Below are positions 10,220-19,026 of a stretch of 64,000 nucleotides of DNA, piece after piece. A program made the position numbers and the translations under genes. Each line of letters opens with the position of its first letter. The stretch's first letter is position 1. The notes beneath the pieces are model-generated. The model was not told where the DNA came from, did no database searches, and saw only the letters and a program-made list of their open reading frames with translations. The DNA is taken from assembly GCF_023016285.1 (NCBI RefSeq), contig NZ_CP095413.1:4047001-4111000 (forward strand), given 5' to 3'. The DNA is from Muricauda sp. SCSIO 64092 (GTDB lineage Bacteria; Bacteroidota; Bacteroidia; Flavobacteriales; Flavobacteriaceae).

Positions 10220-13200
10220 TTAGTGCAGGGCATCCAGCACTTCCTGTGGTAATAATACCTTGTCTATAATATGTACGATTCCGTTACTGGCCTCGTTATC
10301 AGCAGTGACCACCCGGGCCCTGTCATGTGTTTTATCAAATATGAGTATCCGGCCATTGAATCTCTCGTCAACGGAAATGTTTTCCCCTTGTTCCGTTTTG
10401 AATTGTTGATGTCCGTCAAATTCTCCAGAGGCAATTGCCGAACCAGAGAGTACGTGATAGGACAACACGGTGGCCAAAAGTTCTTTTTCTTCAGGGGTGT
10501 CAAAATCCGAAATCCCGTGATAGTCAGGCCCCAAAAGGTGAAATAACTCCTGAAAGGCATGGTTATTAGGTGCGAAGACCGTAAATGGACCATTTCCCTG
10601 TAAGGCTTCGACCAATCCGGCATCTGCTTGTATGAGGGCATCCACTAACAGGCTTAAATCACCTACGGATTGTGCCAATTCCACAATAGTATCTTCCTGT
10701 AGACTGGCCACAAAATCAATGGCTGCCTGTGGCAAAAGCACCTTATCAATGGTGTGCGCTACCCCATTGGAAGCCAGGATATCGGTATCCGTGATATTGG
10801 CATCGGTGTCCGAGGCATCACCGATGACAAAGGTGTGTCCTGAGGCAATGACCTCCAGGGAATTGCCCATAAGGGCAGTGGGCACGGCACCGGGACTAAG
10901 GTCGGCCTCCAGTACCTGCTGCGGCAGCACGTGGTAGAGGAGGATATTGGTAAGGAGGTCAAGTTCCTCCTGGGTGTCAAAATCGCCCAAGCTGTTGTAA
11001 TCGTCCCCCAGGATGTCCAAGAGTGCCACAAAGGCATCGTCGGTCGGGGCAAAAACGGTAAATGGCCCGTCACCGCTGAGCGTTCCGGCCAGTCCAGCTG
11101 CTATCACTGCGCCCTCCAAGAGGGAAAGGTCATCGGTCTCGACCACGATCTCCACGAGGTTCCTCATCTGCATTTGCATGACAAAATCGATGGCTGCCTG
11201 TGGCAAAAGCACCTTATCAATGGTGTGTGCTACCCCATTGGAAGCCAGGATATCGGTATCCTTGATATTGGCATCGGTGTCCGAGGCATCACCGATGACA
11301 AAGGTGTGTCCGGAGGCAATGACCTCCAGGGAATTGCCCATAAGGGCAGTGGGCACGGTACCAGGATGCAGGTCAGCCTCCAATACCTGCTGTGGCAGCA
11401 CGTGGTAGAGAAGGATATCTGTGAGGAGGTTCAGTTTCTCCTGTGTGTCAAAATCGGCCAAGCTGTTGTAATCGTCCCCCAGGATGTCCAAAAGTGCCAC
11501 AAAGGCGTCGTTGGTGGGTGCGAAAACGGTGAATGGCCCGTCACCGCTGAGCGTTCCGGCCAGTCCAGCTGCTATCACCGCGCCCTCCAAGAGGGAAAGG
11601 TCATCGGTCTCGACCACGATCTCCACGAGGTTCCTCATCTGCATTTGCATGACAAAATCAATGGCTGCCTGTGGCAAAAGCACCTTATCAATGGTGTGCG
11701 CTACCCCGTTGGAAGCGAGGATATCGGTATCCTTGATATTGGCATCGGTGTCCGAGGCATCACCGATGACAAAGGTGTGTCCGGAGGCAATGATCTCCAG
11801 GGAATTGTCCATAAGGGCAGTGGGCACGGTACCGGGATTAAGGTCGGCCTCCAGTACCTGCTGCGGCAGCACGTGATAGAGGAGGATATCGGTAAGGAGG
11901 TCAAGTTCCTCCTGTGTGTCAAAATCGGCCAAGCTGTTGTAATCGTCCCCCAGGATGTCCAAGAGTGCCACAAAGGCATCGTCGGTCGGGGCAAAAACGG
12001 TAAATGGCCCGTCACCACTGAGCGTTCCGGCCAGTCCAGCTGCTATCACCGCGCCCTCCAAGAGGGAAAGGTTATCGGTCTCGACCACGATCTCCACGAG
12101 GTTCCTCATCTGCATTTGCATGACAAAATCAATGGCTGCCTGTGGCAAAAGCACCTTATCAATGATGTGTGCTACCCCGTTGGAAGCGAGGATATCGGTA
12201 TCCGTGATATTGGCATCGGTGTCCGAGGCATCACCGATGACAAAGGTGTGTCCGGCGGCAATGATCTCCAGGGAATTGTCCATAAGGGCAGTGGGCACGG
12301 CACCGGGACTAAGGTCGGCCTCCAGTACCTGCTGCGGCAGCACATGGTAGAGGAGGATTTCGGTAAGGAGGTCAAGTTCCTCCTGGGTGTCAAAATCGGC
12401 CAAGCTGTTGTAATCGTCCCCCAGGATGTCCAAAAGTGCCACAAAGGCATCGTCGGTCGGGGCAAAAACGGTAAATGGCCCGTCACCACTGAGCGTCTCG
12501 GCCAGTCCTGCCGTTATCACAGCTTCTTCCAAAAGGGATAGGGATTCTGTACCCACCACAATTTCCACAAGGTTCATGGACATTCCTCCACTTATGGCAT
12601 CCAAAACGGCCTGTGGCAAAAGCACTTTATCAATGATGTGAGCTACTCCGTTGGAAGCGGTGAAATCCGTAGCGGTGATGTTGGCATCCACATCAGTATC
12701 ATCCCCAATAACGAAGGTGTCATTTGAAGCAATTATATCCAGGCTGTTGTCCGCTAGTGCAGTGGGGACTCCACCTTCCTTCAAATTCGCCTTTAAAATA
12801 GTTTCATTGGGAACAACATGATACAATAAAATATTGGTAAGTAGGGCAATTTCTTCTATGGTATCGAAATCGTCCAAGCTATTATAGTCATCCCCGAGCG
12901 CATCCAAAAGAGCTGCGAAGGCATTATCATCTGGTGCGAAAACGGTAAATGGTCCTTCACCGCTCAATGTCTCGACCAAATCGGCTTTAATAACGGCTTC
13001 CTCCAAAAGGGATAGTGATTCGGCACCCACCACAATGTCCACAAGCGTGTCTCCATTTAACATCTCTATGACCGTTAGGGGCAACAAAACCTTATCAATT
13101 ATATGGACAACACCATTGCTGGTAAAATTATCCGGGCTAACAACTTCTGCATCCACATCGGTAGCATCCTGTATAAATACTCCTCCATCCAGGGAAACCG

Positions 13201-13645
13201 TAAGATTTTCTCCCAATAGCGTAGGGAGTTCCTGCTCATTGGATAAATTTTCAGAATCCAATTCTTGACCGGCTATTACATGATATTGAAGTATCAAGGC
13301 CAATAAATCCCGCTCTTCTTCGGTATCAAAATCGTCCAAGGAATCAAAACCATCCAAATCCGCAAACAAATTGTTAAAAGCATCATTGGTGGGTGCGAAA
13401 ACAGTAAAAGGACCTTCTCCACCTAAGGCATTCACTAAATTGGAAGCTTCATTTTCATCTGCTTTGGTCAGGGCGGCAACCAAACTCCCCAATACCTCGG
13501 TATCAGCGGCAGTTTCCACAATATTGCTTTTGGGAGCATCATTTTCCATTGTTTTTGCTCCATCGTCCTCTTCATCACAGGAAAACGTGAGTAGTGTAAT
13601 CAGGAACAGCAAAAAATAATTTTTCATTTTCGTGGGGTGTCTCAT
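10220..13645 (-). CDS. Seven-domain fasciclin (FAS1) lipoprotein with recently duplicated domains
   Basis: A 1141-residue lipoprotein; an alternative start at 13627 gives MKNYFLLFLITLLTFSC, a cleaner lipoprotein signal, and may be the true one. Seven FAS1 domains are recognisable by repeated GPFTVFAP motifs and LLPQAxxDF ends. The domains beginning NLVEIVV are nearly identical, with a period of 157 residues (471 bp), while the first, second and last are divergent. This implies internal tandem duplication or gene conversion. Role: surface adhesion or matrix contact, with reach set by domain number (inference). It is separated by about 380 bp of AT-rich DNA from divergent mnmA. Confidence 0.93.
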   Translation of the reverse strand: MRHPTKMKNYFLLFLITLLTFSCDEEDDGAKTMENDAPKSNIVETAADTEVLGSLVAALTKADENEASNLVNALGGEGPFTVFAPTNDAFNNLFADLDGFDSLDDFDTEEERDLLALILQYHVIAGQELDSENLSNEQELPTLLGENLTVSLDGGVFIQDATDVDAEVVSPDNFTSNGVVHIIDKVLLPLTVIEMLNGDTLVDIVVGAESLSLLEEAVIKADLVETLSGEGPFTVFAPDDNAFAALLDALGDDYNSLDDFDTIEEIALLTNILLYHVVPNETILKANLKEGGVPTALADNSLDIIASNDTFVIGDDTDVDANITATDFTASNGVAHIIDKVLLPQAVLDAISGGMSMNLVEIVVGTESLSLLEEAVITAGLAETLSGDGPFTVFAPTDDAFVALLDILGDDYNSLADFDTQEELDLLTEILLYHVLPQQVLEADLSPGAVPTALMDNSLEIIAAGHTFVIGDASDTDANITDTDILASNGVAHIIDKVLLPQAAIDFVMQMQMRNLVEIVVETDNLSLLEGAVIAAGLAGTLSGDGPFTVFAPTDDAFVALLDILGDDYNSLADFDTQEELDLLTDILLYHVLPQQVLEADLNPGTVPTALMDNSLEIIASGHTFVIGDASDTDANIKDTDILASNGVAHTIDKVLLPQAAIDFVMQMQMRNLVEIVVETDDLSLLEGAVIAAGLAGTLSGDGPFTVFAPTNDAFVALLDILGDDYNSLADFDTQEKLNLLTDILLYHVLPQQVLEADLHPGTVPTALMGNSLEVIASGHTFVIGDASDTDANIKDTDILASNGVAHTIDKVLLPQAAIDFVMQMQMRNLVEIVVETDDLSLLEGAVIAAGLAGTLSGDGPFTVFAPTDDAFVALLDILGDDYNSLGDFDTQEELDLLTNILLYHVLPQQVLEADLSPGAVPTALMGNSLEVIASGHTFVIGDASDTDANITDTDILASNGVAHTIDKVLLPQAAIDFVASLQEDTIVELAQSVGDLSLLVDALIQADAGLVEALQGNGPFTVFAPNNHAFQELFHLLGPDYHGISDFDTPEEKELLATVLSYHVLSGSAIASGEFDGHQQFKTEQGENISVDERFNGRILIFDKTHDRARVVTADNEASNGIVHIIDKVLLPQEVLDALH
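10709..12500 (-). repeat. Near-identical 471-bp tandem repeats inside the FAS1 gene
   Basis: The same forward-strand string tcctcatctgcatttgcatg starts at 11161, 11632 and 12103, exactly 471 bp apart; other landmarks repeat at the same spacing. About 3.8 units can be followed, each encoding one FAS1 domain. Differences between units are mostly scattered single bases. Similarity drops near 12,500 and below 10,709. Confidence 0.93.
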
Positions 13646-14023
13646 AGGTAATCGTTTTAGTTGTTATGTTTAATCATTTGTTTTATTTCATAGACAAAAT
13701 ACCCGAATGCTATTATTCGGCTTTTATTGAATTTTCCTCGATAAAACTGTAATTCCTAAAATTTTTTATAAAAAATTAAGGAAAACGTGAATGTTTTATA
13801 AAACATAGAAAAGATTGAACAAAAATAAAAAGGTTGCTTTTGTTTTATATTTTTTTGGAAAAGTTTAACAAAACTGCATTATTGTTTTATCTGGAAATGG
13901 ATTTTTCCTGTCATGTTTTGAGGGGAGATCTCCCACAAGTGCACCGTTTTGTCCCGCGTCTACCGTAGTGGGAATTCCTGAAGGACAGTCTTAATTCGTA
14001 TTTTTGCACTGCAGATAAAAAGG
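13646..14023. other. AT-rich divergent intergenic region
   Basis: About 380 bp between the FAS1 gene and mnmA. Most is very AT-rich; no reading frame of interest is seen. It ends with TATTTTTG at 13999-14006, a good -7 box for mnmA, 18 bp before its ATG, without a clear TTG at the expected distance. A promoter for the FAS1 gene must lie on the other side, but no strong match to the consensus is visible. Confidence 0.45.
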
Positions 14024-15217
14024 ATGATGAAAAAAGTAGTTATTGGCCTTTCCGGAGGTGTGGATTCCAGTGTTGCCGCTTATTTGTTGAAGGAACAGGG
14101 GTATGACGTCATCGGTCTTTTTATGAAAAATTGGCACGACGATTCGGTAACCATATCCGATGAGTGCCCATGGTTGGAGGATAGTAATGATGCCCTTATT
14201 GTAGCTGAAAAATTGGGCATTCCATTCCAAACGGTGGATTTAAGCGAGGTGTACAAAGAGCGGATTGTTGATTATATGTTCAACGAGTATGAAAGGGGGA
14301 GGACCCCTAATCCAGATGTGCTCTGTAATCGCGAAATCAAGTTTGATGTATTTCTGAAGATTGCCCTGGATCTTGGAGCCGATTATGTGGCAACGGGCCA
14401 TTATTGCCGTAGGAAATCCTTTTTTCAAGAAGATGGAAAAGAGATATTTCGGCTTTTATCGGGAGTTGACCAAAATAAGGACCAATCCTACTTTTTGTGC
14501 CAGCTTTCCCAGGAACAACTGTCCAAAACCTTGTTTCCAATTGGTGAGTTGACCAAACCGGAGGTAAGAAGGATAGCTGCTGAACACAACTTGATAACTG
14601 CAGATAAAAAAGATTCTCAAGGTCTCTGTTTTATAGGAAAAGTAAGACTTCCGGAATTTCTTCAACAAAAGCTCAAACCTAAGGAAGGGATGATCATTGA
14701 AGTGCCCAAGGATTCCGTTCATTTTAAAAATGGCCTAGGTCACTTTGCCAATAAGGCGGAAGAGTTGGCCCATTTTTCGGAAAAGCCCAAGTACACCCTC
14801 GAAGACGGGGAAGTGGTGGGACAACATCCAGGGGCGCATTATTTTACCATAGGCCAACGTAAAGGTTTGGACGTGGGCGGTACCAAGGAACCCCTTTTTG
14901 TTTTGGATACGGATGTAGAGACGAATACCATATACACCGGTCAGGGAAAGAACCATCCAGGACTTTATAGAAGGACCCTGTTTGTTAAGGATGCAGAATT
15001 ACATTGGGTACGGCAAGATTTGACCTTGTCCCTTGATGAAACCATGGAGGTCAATGCCAGAATCAGATATAGACAGCCATTACAAAAAGCCACGTTATAC
15101 AGGGTGGAAGGTGGTCTTTATGTAGATTTTATGGAAAAGCAATCAGCCATAACCGAAGGACAATTTGTAGCTTGGTACCAAGGTGAGGAATTGTTGGGTT
15201 CAGGGGTAATATCATAA
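14024..15217 (+). CDS. mnmA: tRNA-specific 2-thiouridylase MnmA
   Basis: A 397-residue enzyme that installs the 2-thio group at wobble U34 of Lys, Glu and Gln tRNAs. It has the PP-loop SGGVDSS (10-16), the catalytic Cys at 101 (DVLCNRE) and the partner Cys at 202 (QGLCFIG). The C-terminal PUA-like and beta-barrel parts include [13 protein letters not shown]. Two ATGs lie in tandem at 14024 and 14027, either of which could be used. Compared with the usual 360-380 residues it is slightly long, within the range of Bacteroidota. The next gene starts 4 bp after it. Confidence 0.97.
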   Translation: MMKKVVIGLSGGVDSSVAAYLLKEQGYDVIGLFMKNWHDDSVTISDECPWLEDSNDALIVAEKLGIPFQTVDLSEVYKERIVDYMFNEYERGRTPNPDVLCNREIKFDVFLKIALDLGADYVATGHYCRRKSFFQEDGKEIFRLLSGVDQNKDQSYFLCQLSQEQLSKTLFPIGELTKPEVRRIAAEHNLITADKKDSQGLCFIGKVRLPEFLQQKLKPKEGMIIEVPKDSVHFKNGLGHFANKAEELAHFSEKPKYTLEDGEVVGQHPGAHYFTIGQRKGLDVGGTKEPLFVLDTDVETNTIYTGQGKNHPGLYRRTLFVKDAELHWVRQDLTLSLDETMEVNARIRYRQPLQKATLYRVEGGLYVDFMEKQSAITEGQFVAWYQGEELLGSGVIS

Positions 15218-15221
15218 GGTT

Positions 15222-16169
15222 TTGGAGAATAGGATCACAAAGCTTCTTGGAATCCAATATCCCATTGTACAAGCCGGGATGGTTTGGGCAAGTGGCTGGC
15301 GTTTGGCTTCGGCAGTTTCCAATGCAGGGGGATTGGGACTGTTAGGTGCAGGCAGTATGTACCCAAGTGTTCTCCGTGAACATATCCAAAAGTGTAAAAA
15401 AGCCACTGACAAACCCTTTGGGGTAAATGTCCCCATGTTGTATCCGGATTTGAAGGAAATCATGGATATTATTATCGAGGGTGGAGTAAAAATTGTTTTT
15501 ACCTCGGCTGGCAATCCAAAGACTTGGACTCCTGTTTTAAAAGCACATGGAATAACGGTTGTGCATGTGGTCAGCAGTGTAAAGTTTGCCCTAAAGGCAC
15601 AAGAAGCTGGTGTGGATGCCGTTGTGGCAGAAGGTTTTGAGGCCGGAGGACATAATGGACGGGACGAGACAACCTCTTTTGTGTTGATTCCAGCCGTAAA
15701 GGAGCAAATCCATATTCCAATGATTGCTGCGGGAGGTATCGCCAATGGAAAACAAATGTTGGCGGCAATGGTCTTGGGCGCTGATGGAGTACAGGTGGGA
15801 AGTCGATTTGTCGCCACTTTGGAAGCTTCTTCACATCAGGCATTCAAGGAAGTTGTCGTTGGTGCCAAAGAAGGGGATACCCAACTCACCTTAAAGGAAT
15901 TGGCTCCCGTACGTCTTATAAAGAACCAATTTTATCTTCAGGTGCAACAGGCATATGAAGAAGGGGCATCAATAGAAGAGCTCAAGCAATTATTGGGGAG
16001 GGGGCGCGCCAAAAAGGGTATGTTTGAGGGCGATTTGGAAAATGGAGAACTCGAGATAGGACAAGTTTCCGCCTTAATTCATGATATAAAGCCGGCTGCT
16101 GCAATAATTAAGGATTTGGTTACGGACTTTGAATCGGCCAAAAGGACCATAAGCCATATTGGATTGTAA
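15222..16169 (+). CDS. NAD(P)H-dependent flavin oxidoreductase, nitronate monooxygenase-like
   Basis: A 315-residue FMN-binding TIM-barrel protein of the nitronate monooxygenase / enoyl-ACP reductase FabK-like group. Evidence includes YPIVQAGMVWAS at the N terminus, EAGGHNGRDE with the candidate active-site His, and the phosphate-binding region AAGGIANGK followed by GADGVQVGSRF. The start is TTG at 15222, only 4 bp after mnmA; the resulting N terminus (ENRITKLLGIQYPIVQ) matches relatives, which supports this unusual codon. Exact substrate (nitroalkane, quinone or enoyl-ACP) cannot be told from sequence alone. Confidence 0.85.
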   Translation: MENRITKLLGIQYPIVQAGMVWASGWRLASAVSNAGGLGLLGAGSMYPSVLREHIQKCKKATDKPFGVNVPMLYPDLKEIMDIIIEGGVKIVFTSAGNPKTWTPVLKAHGITVVHVVSSVKFALKAQEAGVDAVVAEGFEAGGHNGRDETTSFVLIPAVKEQIHIPMIAAGGIANGKQMLAAMVLGADGVQVGSRFVATLEASSHQAFKEVVVGAKEGDTQLTLKELAPVRLIKNQFYLQVQQAYEEGASIEELKQLLGRGRAKKGMFEGDLENGELEIGQVSALIHDIKPAAAIIKDLVTDFESAKRTISHIGL

Positions 16170-16237
16170 ATCTGCTAAACCTGCATTTCATCGAATAAAT
16201 ACCCGTCATGAGGATCCTTGGTTATCTTTACCGGGCA

Positions 16238-16720
16238 ATGAAGAAAGTGTTTGTAAGTCTACTGTTTATGGCCGTTCTACATGGTGTGAATGCACAAGTG
16301 GAAAGGGACAAGGTATTACATTTTGTTGGAGGCAACCTGTTTGGCCTTGCTGGGGCAGGAATAGCCAAACAAATCTCCGATGGGAACCGTTGGTGGACTT
16401 TTGCAGGTGCTATTGGTGGGAGTACACTTATAGGACTGGGAAAAGAGGCGGTTGATGCAGGTCAACGCGAAAATGGTTGGGACAATGATGATCTGTTGGC
16501 AACCATTTTGGGAGGGGTCACCGTTGGCGTTACCATAGATATTTTTACGGACCATAAAAAGGGTAAGCGAAAAAAGAATACGGCGGTCGCTCTCTTTAAG
16601 GATACCAAGGCTTTTGACCAAATGCACCGTTTGGAGCAACTCCTACAGGAAGAAAGGGAACCTACGCTTCTGGCCTTATCGCTTCCTGCAGAGGTTTTGG
16701 GTTTGGAGCAATTACAGTAA
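16238..16720 (+). CDS. Small exported protein, YfiM/DUF2279-like
   Basis: A 160-residue protein with a signal peptide ending NAQ near residue 20. An ATG at 16208 is also in frame, but that at 16238 gives a standard signal peptide. The mature part begins VERDKVLHFVGGNLFG, then has two Gly/Ala-rich hydrophobic stretches (AGAIGGSTLIGLGKE, ILGGVTVGVTIDIF), the pattern seen in YfiM/DUF2279 proteins. A charged C-terminal tail follows. Function is unknown; envelope location is likely. Its last 9 bp overlap the end of the convergent DUF58 gene. Confidence 0.65.
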   Translation: MKKVFVSLLFMAVLHGVNAQVERDKVLHFVGGNLFGLAGAGIAKQISDGNRWWTFAGAIGGSTLIGLGKEAVDAGQRENGWDNDDLLATILGGVTVGVTIDIFTDHKKGKRKKNTAVALFKDTKAFDQMHRLEQLLQEEREPTLLALSLPAEVLGLEQLQ

Positions 16721-18043
16721 TCCCCTTGCCTTGATCTCCAAGTACTTGTTAATGGTATTGATGGTCAAATTCCCAGGCTTTGTCAATATGGTTTGAATAC
16801 CATACTTATGGAGTTCTTTTTGCATTAATCGCTTTTCCAAAATAAATTTTTCCGCAATGGTCTTATGGTAAATGCTTTGTATATCCTCTGCATTGACCGT
16901 GACCAGTTTTTCCAATTCGGTGTTCTCAAAAAATATGACGACCAAAACATGTTGTTTTGCCAATGCCAGGAGATAGGGCAATTGTCTTTTTAGGGCAGAA
17001 ATATGCTCAAAATTGGTGTAGAGCAACAATAGGCTCCTATGGTTGAGTTTTCTTTTGACATGGGCATATAGATGGCCAAAATCGGAATCGCTAAAGTCTG
17101 TTCCGATATTGTACAAGGTTTCCAGTATGAAATTTAAATGGGTGATCTTCTGTGCAGCGGGTACAAAGTTTTCTACCTTTTTGGAGAAGGTCAACATCCC
17201 GGTTTTGTCATTTCTTTTAAGGGCTACATTGGAAAATGCCAAAGTGGAGTTAATGGCATAATCCAGTAATTTAAGTCCGTTGAATGGCATTTTCATGACC
17301 CTTCCCGAGTCGATAATGGAATAAATGGGCTGCGATCTTTCGTCTTGGTATTGATTGACCATCAACTGGCTCTTTTTGGCGGATGCTTTCCAATTGATGG
17401 TTCTAAAATCATCGCCCACAACGTATTCCTTTATCTGTTCAAATTCCTGGGTATGGCCTATCCTACGGATTTTTTTTAATCCGAGTTCGGTAAGACGGTT
17501 GCCAATGGCCAAAAAATCATATTGTTGCATCTGGATGATACTGGGATACACCGGGGCCATCCTATCCTTTTCAAAAGTAAACCTCCTTTTGGCAATACCT
17601 AGTGGGGAAGAGACATAAACATTTAGATGGCCAAAGACATACGCACCACGCTCCACGGGACGGACGGTATATTGATACTGATTTTTAACATCCTTTTTCG
17701 TAAAAGTTCGATGTAGGAAATCACGTTTCTGAAATTGTTCGGGTAGCTCGTCTATGAGTTCCACTCCAACGGTAAAGGGATATTTGACGGAGAAATGGAT
17801 TTCTATGGTATTGTAATCGCTATTGGAAAGCTTTTTGGGAACTTCACGCCTGGCCGTTACAGCATCCTTTGTACGATACAGGAGGTAGCTGTCCACAAAA
17901 AAAAGTGCAAGGAGGACAAAAGTCCCTATCCAACAAATGGGGTATAAAAAATGAAACCAATAGGAAAGCACAAAACCGGCGACCAGTAAAGCGATATACC
18001 TAAAAAAGCGGTTGTGTATATAAAACGATCTAAGGAATTGCAT
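16712..18043 (-). CDS. DUF58 domain-containing protein
   Basis: A 443-residue protein with two membrane segments near the N terminus (about 13-50), a beta-rich middle, and the DUF58 core around GDDFRTINWKASAKKSQLMVNQYQ with a VWA-like strand (IYSIIDSGRVM). DUF58 proteins nearly always pair with a MoxR-type ATPase, as here: the ATG overlaps the moxR stop by one base (TAATG). The pair is thought to act in assembly or maturation of envelope complexes; no specific client is known. It is the last gene of the operon. Confidence 0.9.
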   Translation of the reverse strand: MQFLRSFYIHNRFFRYIALLVAGFVLSYWFHFLYPICWIGTFVLLALFFVDSYLLYRTKDAVTARREVPKKLSNSDYNTIEIHFSVKYPFTVGVELIDELPEQFQKRDFLHRTFTKKDVKNQYQYTVRPVERGAYVFGHLNVYVSSPLGIAKRRFTFEKDRMAPVYPSIIQMQQYDFLAIGNRLTELGLKKIRRIGHTQEFEQIKEYVVGDDFRTINWKASAKKSQLMVNQYQDERSQPIYSIIDSGRVMKMPFNGLKLLDYAINSTLAFSNVALKRNDKTGMLTFSKKVENFVPAAQKITHLNFILETLYNIGTDFSDSDFGHLYAHVKRKLNHRSLLLLYTNFEHISALKRQLPYLLALAKQHVLVVIFFENTELEKLVTVNAEDIQSIYHKTIAEKFILEKRLMQKELHKYGIQTILTKPGNLTINTINKYLEIKARGLL

Positions 18044-19026
18044 TAGCGGGGTATTTCTACCGATTCTACGATCATTCCAATAACGTTCTCCGTGGTCATC
18101 CCTTCCATTTCTCGTTCTGGGGTCAGAATAATTCTATGGTTTAGAATTGGTGGCAAGGCCTTTTTAACATCTTCGGGTATCACAAAATCCCGTCCATTAA
18201 TGGCCGCAAACGCTTTGGCAACATGCATTGCCGCAATGGATGCCCTTGGCGATGCACCTAAGTACAAATGGGGATGATTGCGTGTTCTTGAGATGATTTC
18301 CGCTATATATCGAATTATTTTTTCCTCCACCAGGACATGGTGTACCTTGTTTTTATAGTCCTCTAATTTTTTAGGTAGGAGTATCGGTTTTACCAATTCA
18401 GTAGGTTCTGTCGATTTTCGCTCATGATGGGTTTGAATTATTTCCACTTCTTCCTCCACAGAAGGATAATCTACCTTTATCTTAAAAAGAAAACGGTCCA
18501 GTTGTGCTTCAGGTAGGGAATAGGTGCCTTCCTGTTCAATGGGATTTTGTGTGGCCAGGACCATGAATGGATTGGCCATTTTATAGGTGGTGCCATCAAC
18601 GGTAGCTTGCCTTTCCTCCATCGTTTCAAAAAGTGCGGCCTGCGTTTTGGCGGGAGCTCGGTTGATTTCATCAATTAAAATGATATTGGAAAATATAGGT
18701 CCTTTTTTGAATTCAAAATCCGATTCTTTTACATTGAACACCGAAGTGCCCAGAATATCACTCGGCATTAAGTCCGGAGTGAACTGAATACGATTGAAAC
18801 CGGTTTTCAGGGTTTTGGCAAAAAGCTTTGCAGTAATGGTCTTGGCGATACCAGGAACGCCTTCTATCAAAACGTGGCCGTCTACCAACAGGGAAACAAT
18901 GAGCAATTCCATAAAATTCTGTTGCCCAATAATTACTTTTCCCAACTCTCCCTTTATTAGATTCACCGATTCGTTGAGTTCCGCAAGCGGAATACGGCTA
19001 TCAAAATTCAAATCATTGTTTTCCAT
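18043..19026 (-). CDS. MoxR-family AAA+ ATPase
   Basis: A 327-residue MoxR ATPase with Walker A GVPGIAKT (56-63), Walker B ILIDEINRAPAKTQ and a sensor region ATQNPIEQEGTYSLPEAQLDRF. These chaperone-like ATPases are thought to drive metal insertion or complex assembly together with VWA/DUF58 partners. It overlaps the preceding DUF4350 gene by 14 bp and the following DUF58 gene by 1 bp, strong evidence for translation from one mRNA. No N-terminal signal, so it is cytoplasmic and presumably docks at the membrane partner. Confidence 0.95.
   Translation of the reverse strand: MENNDLNFDSRIPLAELNESVNLIKGELGKVIIGQQNFMELLIVSLLVDGHVLIEGVPGIAKTITAKLFAKTLKTGFNRIQFTPDLMPSDILGTSVFNVKESDFEFKKGPIFSNIILIDEINRAPAKTQAALFETMEERQATVDGTTYKMANPFMVLATQNPIEQEGTYSLPEAQLDRFLFKIKVDYPSVEEEVEIIQTHHERKSTEPTELVKPILLPKKLEDYKNKVHHVLVEEKIIRYIAEIISRTRNHPHLYLGASPRASIAAMHVAKAFAAINGRDFVIPEDVKKALPPILNHRIILTPEREMEGMTTENVIGMIVESVEIPR

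Noticed and set aside
10709..12500. Possible CRISPR-like array
   Set aside because: The repeat unit is 471 bp and coding, with no short repeats and spacers.
10931..12541. Long 536-codon forward frame inside the FAS1 gene
   Set aside because: Antisense shadow of the repeated sense gene; its translation shows no family and its length follows from the repeat period being divisible by three.
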